Part shown: positions 1 through 5,809 of the stretch, one piece after another | Position numbering within the stretch: position 1 is the stretch's first letter | How the letters are laid out: each line of letters starts with the position of its first letter | Assembly (NCBI GenBank): GCA_023419055.1 | Contig: JAEZYO010000185.1 | Coordinates: 1 to 7,081, forward strand | DNA length: 7,081 nt | From: Pseudomonadota bacterium | Lineage (GTDB): Bacteria; Myxococcota; Polyangia; Polyangiales; Polyangiaceae | Direction of reading: 5' to 3' | Made by a program: the position numbers and the translations under genes | Notes under the pieces: generated by a model | Seen by the model: only the letters and a program-made list of their open reading frames with translations | What the model was told of the DNA's origin: nothing | The model's database searches: none

Positions 1-144
1 CTCGAGGTCCCGTTGCCATTTCTCTCCGAGGTCGCGCATCGCGCTCGCCTATGGAACACAGGTCGCCGCCAATGGAAAGAAAAAAGTGGCGGAGTAGTGC
101 TAGAGCCTCGCGTCGCGGGCGCCGAGCGGCTAGAGTCGCGGTCC

Positions 145-741
145 ATGATCAAGGGTATTCATGGACTCCTCTATTCGTCCGACGCCGAAGCGACGCGGGC
201 GTTCTTTCGGGACAAGGTGAAGCTGCCGGGCTCCGATGTCGGAGGCGGGTGGATGATCTTCGATTTCGCCGAAGGTGATCTCGGGGTACACCCCATCGAT
301 CACGGCGGGACGGCGGGCGCGCACGACGTGTCGTTCTACTGCGACGACATCGAAGGAGTCGTCGCCGGCATGAAGAAGCGTGGAGTCGTCTTCACGAAGC
401 CGATCGAGGATCACGGCTACGGGCTCGTCACCCATTTCGAGGTCCCGGGGGGCATCACCGTTCAGCTCTACGAGCCGCGCTACCAAAAGCAGGGCGCCAC
501 GAAGAAGGTGGCCGCCAAGGAGCCGAAGCAGGCGGCCGTGAAGAAGGTAGCGTCGAGCGCTGCCAAGAAGGCGTCTGCCAAGAAGGCGCCTGCCAAGAAG
601 GTGCCTGCAGCGAAGTCGTCCGCCAAGAAGGCGCCTGCCAAGAAGGCGAGCGCAATGAAGGCCAGTGCGAAGGTGAGCGCGAAGAAGGCTCCGACCAAGA
701 AGGCGCCCGCGAAGAAGGCCACGAAGAAGAGCGCGCGCTGA
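145..741 (+). CDS. VOC-fold (glyoxalase/bleomycin-resistance-like) protein with histone H1-like C-terminal tail
   Basis: The 198-residue protein has two parts. Residues 1-113 resemble a single vicinal-oxygen-chelate domain: an opening strand with His6 ([10 protein letters not shown]), a helix ([11 protein letters not shown]), a second half starting at [10 protein letters not shown] (His60), a [14 protein letters not shown] stretch, and a closing strand VQLYEPRY with Glu110. His6, His60 and Glu110, perhaps with His49, sit where metal ligands occur in this superfamily. The substrate cannot be told; glyoxalase, dioxygenase or drug-binding roles are all possible. Residues 114-198 are a low-complexity tail of [13 protein letters not shown] units with 28 Lys, one Arg and one Glu, like the tails of histone H1 and AlgP-type proteins, which bind DNA. 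Start choice: the frame is open back to an ATG at 13, but those extra 44 residues look noncoding and VOC proteins normally begin just before the first strand. No convincing Shine-Dalgarno precedes 145; a GTG at 97 is the alternative. Confidence 0.8.
   Translation: MIKGIHGLLYSSDAEATRAFFRDKVKLPGSDVGGGWMIFDFAEGDLGVHPIDHGGTAGAHDVSFYCDDIEGVVAGMKKRGVVFTKPIEDHGYGLVTHFEVPGGITVQLYEPRYQKQGATKKVAAKEPKQAAVKKVASSAAKKASAKKAPAKKVPAAKSSAKKAPAKKASAMKASAKVSAKKAPTKKAPAKKATKKSAR
484..738 (+). repeat. Imperfect repeats encoding the Lys/Ala/Pro-rich H1-like tail
   Basis: This segment codes for residues 114-198 of the VOC protein. It is built from imperfect copies of a roughly 15-base unit of the form GCCAAGAAGGCGCCT, encoding AKKAP or AKKAS. 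Lys is almost always AAG. Copies have diverged (AMKASAK, KVSAKK), so the array is old enough to carry substitutions. Such arrays can change length by slippage or recombination, so tail length may vary between strains. Confidence 0.8.
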
Positions 742-793
742 GCGCGTCAGCTCGGCTCGCGCGAGCGTCGAACCCTCCGGCACAAAAAAGGAA

Positions 794-817
794 AGGCCCG
801 GAGGGGGCTCCGGGCCT
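794..817 (-). terminator. Rho-independent terminator of gap, probably bidirectional
   Basis: A perfect 10-bp inverted repeat (AGGCCCGGAG, 794-803, with CTCCGGGCCT, 808-817) encloses a four-base loop. Read on the minus strand, the stem is followed at once by TTTCCTTTTTT (794 down to 784), a classic intrinsic terminator placed 25 bases after the gap stop codon. On the plus strand the stem is followed by TCTTCTTCG, a weaker T-rich tail that could also end transcription of the VOC gene, whose stop lies 52 bases upstream. It is the only hairpin between these convergent genes. Confidence 0.9.
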
Positions 818-841
818 CTTCTTCGCGAATCGGGCCGAAAA

Positions 842-2005
<1,164 letters not shown>

Positions 2006-2017
2006 CTAGCACCATCT

Positions 2018-2037
2018 CCGTTTCGCTTCCGAAACGG
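2018..2037. repeat. Perfect hairpin, 8-bp stem with 4-base loop
   Basis: CCGTTTCG (2018-2025) and CGAAACGG (2030-2037) pair perfectly around the loop CTTC. Three more outer pairs (2015-2017 with 2038-2040) are possible if G-T wobbles are allowed. Neither strand has a T-run after the stem, so it is not an intrinsic terminator of the usual kind. It lies about 180 bases upstream of the gap start. It could act in the gap leader or at an operator, or be the relic of a terminator whose gene has decayed. Confidence 0.6.
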
Positions 2038-2331
2038 GGGGACATCTGAGACGGAGAGCCGCGCGACTCGGGCTGTTTTTGGCCGATCGTCGAGGTCTCC
2101 GTCCGAAACACGAAGCTCGCGTCGCCTCGCCGGAGGCGCGGTCACACCGCAGCTGGAAAGAAGCGCTCGAGCGCCGCGACCTGCCGCAGTGCATCAAGAG
2201 GCGCGTCGAGGCGAGCGACCGGACGGGGCGACGCGCCCGCTGGCCCGTCCCTCGAGCACCGCCGGAGCCTCGGGCGGGCGGAGGCGAACGGAGCGGCTGG
2301 ATGCGGCGCGAAGAGCAGGGAAGCGCGAGCC

Positions 2332-2513
2332 GAGCTTCTCGAGATCACGCTCGGCGCGAAGACGACGGTCTCGTTCTTCACCCGCAAGGCTACTCAGTGA
2401 CGGTCATGAACCAACCTGTCGGTCAAACCTGCGCCGTGACGAGCGGCGCGGGCACCATGGGTAGCGAGAACCTCACCAACGTCACCGTCACGTGCGCGGA
2501 CGATCCCGAGTGA
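2332..2513 (+). pseudogene. Frameshifted C-terminal remnant of a beta-repeat surface protein
   Basis: The last 42 codons (2385-2513) read QGYSVTVMNQPVGQTCAV, then TSGAGTMGSENLTNVTVTC, ending ADDPE and stop. This is the 'YxVTVxxQPxGQTCxVxxGxGTxxxxNVTNVxVTC' repeat found in many secreted or lipid-anchored proteins of proteobacteria and myxobacteria, where it occurs in tandem with two conserved Cys. In those repeats the part before YxVTV reads roughly 'LxITLGANxSFxFxT'. Here a matching stretch, LLEITLGAKTTVSFFTRKA, is present at 2335-2391 but in another frame, ending at a TGA (2398-2400). The two halves overlap around 2385-2400, so a small indel appears to split one repeat unit. No start codon or protein-like sequence could be found upstream, so the rest is deleted or decayed. 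The repeat match is from memory of the family. An intact tiny gene is possible but unlikely. Confidence 0.65.
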
Positions 2514-2581
2514 CCCCGGCGCTCCGCGCTTGGCGCGAAGTTCCGCGCGCGCGGTACGGCGTTTGCTCGATCGCGCGAGTG

Positions 2582-2947
2582 ATGCGGAGGGCGGTCGTTC
2601 GGGCGACGTTACTGAGCGGGATCACGGTATTCGGACTGAGCTCTCACGCTCGCTGTGACGAGACTGCTCACCCCGGTGGAAACGGGGACATCGCACAGAA
2701 GCTCCAGAACCCGGTCGCGGACCTGATGAGCTTTCCGCTGCAGAGCAATTTCGATTTCGGGATCGGGATGAAAGACGCTTGCCGCTACCTGCTCAACGTG
2801 CAGTCCGTGATCTCGATCTCGATCTCGACGCGATGGATGCTGCTGTCGCGCACCATCCTGCCCGTCGTGCACCTCGAAGAACCTGCACCGGGGGGCGGAG
2901 CGCACACGGGTCTGGGCGACACTCTGGGCGTCGTCCCGGTCGGTTGA
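2582..2947 (+). pseudogene. Truncated outer-membrane beta-barrel 'transporter' (MetA-pathway/'neuromedin U'-labelled family)
   Basis: The 121 residues begin with a signal-peptide-like segment (MRRAVVRATLLSGITVFGLS, then SHARC). They continue with the hallmark start of a proteobacterial outer-membrane protein family that databases label 'transporter' or, wrongly, 'neuromedin U': AQKLQNPVADLMSFPLQSNF (38-57), LLNVQSVISIS (70-80), LLSRTILPVV (87-96), then THTGLGDT-like AHTGLGDT (107-114). Family members run to roughly 250-300 residues and continue with further membrane strands after GLGDT. Here only LGVVPVG and a stop follow. No continuation was found in the other two frames before rlmM, so the last two thirds seem deleted rather than shifted. 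No Shine-Dalgarno is visible before 2582; GTG at 2579 is an alternative start. The product could not form a full barrel. A short expressed protein cannot be excluded. Confidence 0.7.
2810..2827 (+). repeat. Hexanucleotide repeat (ATCTCG) x3
   Basis: Three perfect tandem copies of ATCTCG lie inside the truncated outer-membrane gene and encode the SISIS part of VISISIS. Intact relatives have a similar-length VIPFSL-type strand here, so the repeat does not obviously add residues. Changes by whole copies would keep the frame. Confidence 0.8.
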
Positions 2948-3024
2948 ACGAGCCCCACGCTGCAAGGGCCGGCAACACCCCGCGCACCTCTGGCCGGGTT
3001 TCGACTAGAGTCCCGACCCACGGC

Positions 3025-3028
3025 AGGA
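3025..3028 (+). promoter_or_regulatory. Possible ribosome binding site of rlmM
   Basis: AGGA lies four bases before the TTG at 3033. Spacing is short, but this is the only Shine-Dalgarno-like element near the only start codon available between the in-frame stop at 3006-3008 and the first conserved residues. Confidence 0.4.
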
Positions 3029-3032
3029 CACG

Positions 3033-4178
3033 TTGCATCTGGTACTTACGGCGGCTGACTCGAGAGACGAACTCAAGCGCGACCTCTCGCGTGCTTTTCC
3101 AGGACAGACTCGCGAGCTTCGCCCCGGGATGTTCGCGTGCGTCACGCCCGAGGGCCCCGCAAGGTTCCCCTTCTTGCCGTTCGCGCGCCAGGTCTTGCCG
3201 GATGCGCGCGAGGTGAGCGCCCCCTCCGTTCGCACGTGGGCCAACCTGCTCGTCGAGGCGGTCGTCGGATTCTTGCCAGACGAGGCTCCGTGGTCGCTCC
3301 ACATTTTCCCCTTCAAGGAAGTCGTGAGCAGCTCGCGCATGGGCGCGCGTGCGTTTCACACTCGCGCCCGCGCCGGACGAGAAAGGCTCGAACGGCGCGC
3401 GGAGCAGCCGTCGAGCTCGGTCGGGCATCACCGTGGCGAGCTCATTCGCGAAGCCGTGGTCGAGCTCCTTCGCAAGCGACGCCGGCACCTCTTGCGTCAC
3501 CTGCGGGAGGAAGCGCTGCCGTTCGCGGAAGACGAGGCGCTGGTCCAGCTGCTCCTCGCCACACCCGAGACCGGCTTTCTTTCTCTCGCGAAAGCGCCGC
3601 TCCCCTTCGCGCAGCGCCACGTCGTCTCTTGCTTTCCCGGGGGTGAAGTGGAGCTCGCTCGGGATCAGCGCGCGCCGAGTCGCGCGTTCGCGAAGCTCGT
3701 AGAAGCGGAGGCTCGGCTGGGCCGTCGCATCGCCGCTCGTGAGACCTGCGTCGACCTCGGCGCGTCACCCGGGAGCTGGACCTTCGTGGCGGCCGAGCGC
3801 GGCGCCCAGGTGATCGCGGTGGACCGGTCGGAGCTCCGCGCGGATCTCATGCAGCATCCCCGGGTTCGTTTCCAGCGCGGGGACGCCTTTCGCTACGAAC
3901 CTCCCGCTCCGGTGGACTGGCTCGTGTGCGACGTCATCGCGAGCGCCGATCGCTCGGCAGAGCTCCTGTTCGAGTGGCTGCGACAGGGCTGGTGTCGTCA
4001 CTTCGTGGTCACGCTCAAGGTCAGCGACGAAGGCAGCGCCGATACCTTGGCTCGCCTGGCACGCGAGCTACCGCCTCTGACGAGCGAGCTCGGTCTCTTG
4101 CGCCTCTGCGCGAACAAGAAGGAAGTTTGCGTTTTCGGGACGATCTCTTCGGACCAGAAACGTTCGCTCTCGACGTGA
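3033..4178 (+). CDS. rlmM: 23S rRNA (cytidine-2498 2'-O)-methyltransferase RlmM
   Basis: RlmM uses S-adenosylmethionine to methylate the 2'-hydroxyl of C2498 (E. coli numbering) in 23S rRNA. The 381 residues compare with 366 in E. coli. Residues 1 to about 200 form the RNA-binding part (ferredoxin-like plus THUMP), poorly conserved here but opening with a matching strand (HLVLTAA) and including FPFLPFARQ (45-53). Residues 211-370 are the Rossmann methyltransferase: DQRAPSRAFAKLVEAEARLG contains Lys221, the SAM loop is DLGASPGSWTF (241-251), AVDRSEL carries Asp263, WLVCD gives Asp300, FVVTLK gives Lys329 and KKEVCVFG gives Glu364. Lys221-Asp300-Lys329-Glu364 is the K-D-K-E tetrad of 2'-O-methyltransferases, so the enzyme should be active. 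Start: TTG at 3033; an in-frame stop at 3006 excludes longer versions, and the next ATG (3129) would remove the first strand. It is followed after 60 bases by the pectinesterase gene, with no terminator seen. Confidence 0.9.
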   Translation: MHLVLTAADSRDELKRDLSRAFPGQTRELRPGMFACVTPEGPARFPFLPFARQVLPDAREVSAPSVRTWANLLVEAVVGFLPDEAPWSLHIFPFKEVVSSSRMGARAFHTRARAGRERLERRAEQPSSSVGHHRGELIREAVVELLRKRRRHLLRHLREEALPFAEDEALVQLLLATPETGFLSLAKAPLPFAQRHVVSCFPGGEVELARDQRAPSRAFAKLVEAEARLGRRIAARETCVDLGASPGSWTFVAAERGAQVIAVDRSELRADLMQHPRVRFQRGDAFRYEPPAPVDWLVCDVIASADRSAELLFEWLRQGWCRHFVVTLKVSDEGSADTLARLARELPPLTSELGLLRLCANKKEVCVFGTISSDQKRSLST

Positions 4179-4228
4179 GGCAACGACACCGACACGATTT
4201 CTGACGGGTTCGCGGAGGCTCGAACAAC

Positions 4229-4235
4229 AGGGTGA
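4229..4235 (+). promoter_or_regulatory. Ribosome binding site of the pectinesterase gene
   Basis: AGGGTGA sits just before the ATG at 4239, with its AGGG core six bases from the start. This supports that start, which also places the lipoprotein signal at the very N-terminus. Confidence 0.55.
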
Positions 4236-4238
4236 CGA

Positions 4239-5798
4239 ATGCCTCAGCTGGTTCGTCCGGGTTCGACTCTGTTAGCGCTCCCCCTCGTGCTGCCGCTCGC
4301 TTGCTCGGACGGCACGACGCCGGCGGGCGCAGCGGCGGGGACCGGGGCGTCCGCGGGCGTTCCCGGGGTGGGAGGCTCGGCCGGCTCGAACGGCGGTGTC
4401 CCGGGCGGCTCGAGCGGAGGAACTGGATCCACTGCGGGGGGCTCGAGCGGCGCTGGCTCGACTGGCGTGGGCGGAGCCACCGCAGGCGGCGGGACCACTC
4501 CGACGGGTGGGACGGCTGGCTCCGGCGGGAGCGAGCCCGTGGATTGTGCGCCGATCACCGCTGCCGGGTTCGCGCTGTGTGAAACGGGCGCGGACTTTTG
4601 TGGCGCAGTGTTCAGCGACGGGAGCGGCTGTACGGAGGTCTGTCAGGCCGCCGGTCTCGACTGCGAGCAAGCCTTCGAGAACCTCGACGGTGCCTGCGGA
4701 GCAGACGAAACATTACCCGCCCTAGCGTGCGACTCGGGGCACCAATCCGACTACTGCCTCTGCCGCGGCTCGAGCGCGGGCGCAGGCGGAGCTTCCGGGA
4801 GCGCGGGCTCGGGCGGCACCGGAGGCAGCGGCGATGGCGGCAGTAGCGGCAGCGCCGGTAACGGCGGCGTCGCGCCCGATTGCAACAGCATCTCGAACCA
4901 GCCTGTCATCGAGGTGAAAAAGGACGGCTCGGGCGACTTCAAGACCGTGCAGGCGGCGCTCGACAGCCTGTCGAAGTCGAACACCACGCCGACGCAGATC
5001 CGCATCGCGCCGGGCACGTACAGCGAGAAGCTCGTCGTCGGCGTCCCCAACGTGACGCTCTGCGGTCAGGCGGGGCAAGCCGCGCAGACCATCTTGACGT
5101 ATGGCGACAACGCGAACACTCCGAACGGCAATGGTGGGACGCTCGGGACGACCGGCAGCGCCAGCACGAACATCTCCGCCAGCAACGTCTCCGCCGAGAA
5201 CCTGACCTTCCAGAACAGCACGCCGCTCGGAGGCTCGCAGGCGGTCGCCCTGCTCGTCAGCGGTAACCAGGTCCAGTTCCGGAACGCCCGCTTCTTGAGC
5301 TACCAGGACACGCTCTACGTGAAGTCGGGGACGCAGTACTTCAAGGACTGCTACGTGGCGGGCAGCGTCGACTTCATCTTCGGAGGTTCGACCGCGGTGT
5401 TCGAGGATTGCACCGTTCACAGCGCCGCCGGCGGCGTGGCCGTGACCGCGCCCAGCACCGAGGAAGCGGTGAGCTACGGCCTCGTGTTTCTCCGCGGTGA
5501 GCTCACCGCGGCAGGTTCGGTGAGCAGCGGATCGGTCGCGCTCGGTCGCAACTGGCGCCCCTACGGCGCGGCGACCTACATCGACACGGTGCTCGGCAGC
5601 CATATCTCGGCCGTCGGTTGGGTCAAGATGGGCGACAACACGCTCGATACGGCGCGCTTCGCCGAATACCAGACGAGCGGCCCCGGCGCGAAGCCGACCG
5701 AGCGCGCGCCTCAGTCGAGTCAACTCAGCGCGGCCGAAGCCGCGGCGTACACGGTCGACGACATCTTCGGATCCTGGACCCCCACCTTCAGCCAGTGA
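4239..5798 (+). CDS. Pectinesterase lipoprotein with ten-cysteine module (carbohydrate esterase family 8)
   Basis: The enzyme removes methyl esters from pectin, giving polygalacturonate and methanol. Of 519 residues, 1-22 are a lipoprotein signal (MPQLVRPGST, a Leu-rich core, then LPLAC with lipidated Cys22; Pro at -3 is atypical). Residues 25-101 are a Gly/Ser/Thr linker. Residues 103-175 hold ten cysteines (103, 114, 121, 131, 135, 142, 153, 164, 173, 175), ending ACDSGHQSDYCLC. Residues 177-213 are a second linker. Residues 222-519 are the right-handed beta-helix catalytic domain: VKKDGSGDFKTVQAAL (226-241), GTYSEK (259-264), QAVAL (Gln335), YQDTLY (acid/base Asp357), GSVDFIFGG (nucleophile Asp378), LGRNW (Arg437, Trp439) and closing GSWTP (511-515). 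The 21-residue gap between the two Asp matches the Erwinia enzyme. All key residues are present. The Cys module resembles ones seen in myxobacterial polysaccharide lyases; its role is unknown to me and may be pectin binding. The pectate lyase gene follows 11 bases later. Confidence 0.93.
   Translation: MPQLVRPGSTLLALPLVLPLACSDGTTPAGAAAGTGASAGVPGVGGSAGSNGGVPGGSSGGTGSTAGGSSGAGSTGVGGATAGGGTTPTGGTAGSGGSEPVDCAPITAAGFALCETGADFCGAVFSDGSGCTEVCQAAGLDCEQAFENLDGACGADETLPALACDSGHQSDYCLCRGSSAGAGGASGSAGSGGTGGSGDGGSSGSAGNGGVAPDCNSISNQPVIEVKKDGSGDFKTVQAALDSLSKSNTTPTQIRIAPGTYSEKLVVGVPNVTLCGQAGQAAQTILTYGDNANTPNGNGGTLGTTGSASTNISASNVSAENLTFQNSTPLGGSQAVALLVSGNQVQFRNARFLSYQDTLYVKSGTQYFKDCYVAGSVDFIFGGSTAVFEDCTVHSAAGGVAVTAPSTEEAVSYGLVFLRGELTAAGSVSSGSVALGRNWRPYGAATYIDTVLGSHISAVGWVKMGDNTLDTARFAEYQTSGPGAKPTERAPQSSQLSAAEAAAYTVDDIFGSWTPTFSQ
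4311..4541 (+). repeat. Gly/Ser/Thr linker-coding repeat, first linker of the pectinesterase
   Basis: The segment encodes residues 25-101, almost entirely Gly, Ser, Ala, Thr and Pro in loose GGSSGG and GGTxG units. It is likely a flexible, unstructured spacer between the lipid anchor and the cysteine module. The GC-rich, near-repetitive DNA also keeps the opposite strand free of stops. Confidence 0.8.
4767..4877 (+). repeat. Gly/Ser linker-coding repeat, second linker of the pectinesterase
   Basis: The segment encodes residues 177-213 (SSAGAGGASGSAGSGG and onward), joining the cysteine module to the catalytic beta-helix. A separate linker on each side indicates that the cysteine module folds on its own. 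Confidence 0.8.
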
Positions 5799-5809
5799 CA
5801 ACGACCATC

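Noticed and set aside
13..144. 44-codon N-terminal extension of the VOC protein from the ATG at 13
   Set aside because: The extension looks noncoding (RARLWNTGRRQW-type residues) and precedes the normal first strand of the fold. No ribosome site supports it.
2793..3620. Minus-strand open frame of 275 codons opposite the start of rlmM
   Set aside because: It spans the junction of a pseudogene and rlmM with no motif, and rlmM has an intact catalytic tetrad on the other strand.
4208..4226. Short GTTCG/CGAAC inverted repeat between rlmM and the pectinesterase gene
   Set aside because: The stem is only five pairs with an eight- to nine-base loop and no T-run, too weak to call a terminator.
4722..5801. 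Long open frame on the minus strand (359 codons) opposite the pectinesterase
   Set aside because: Its translation is Arg/Ala/Val-rich with no motif, and it mirrors a clearly coding GC-rich gene. Antisense frames stay open because of third-position GC bias.
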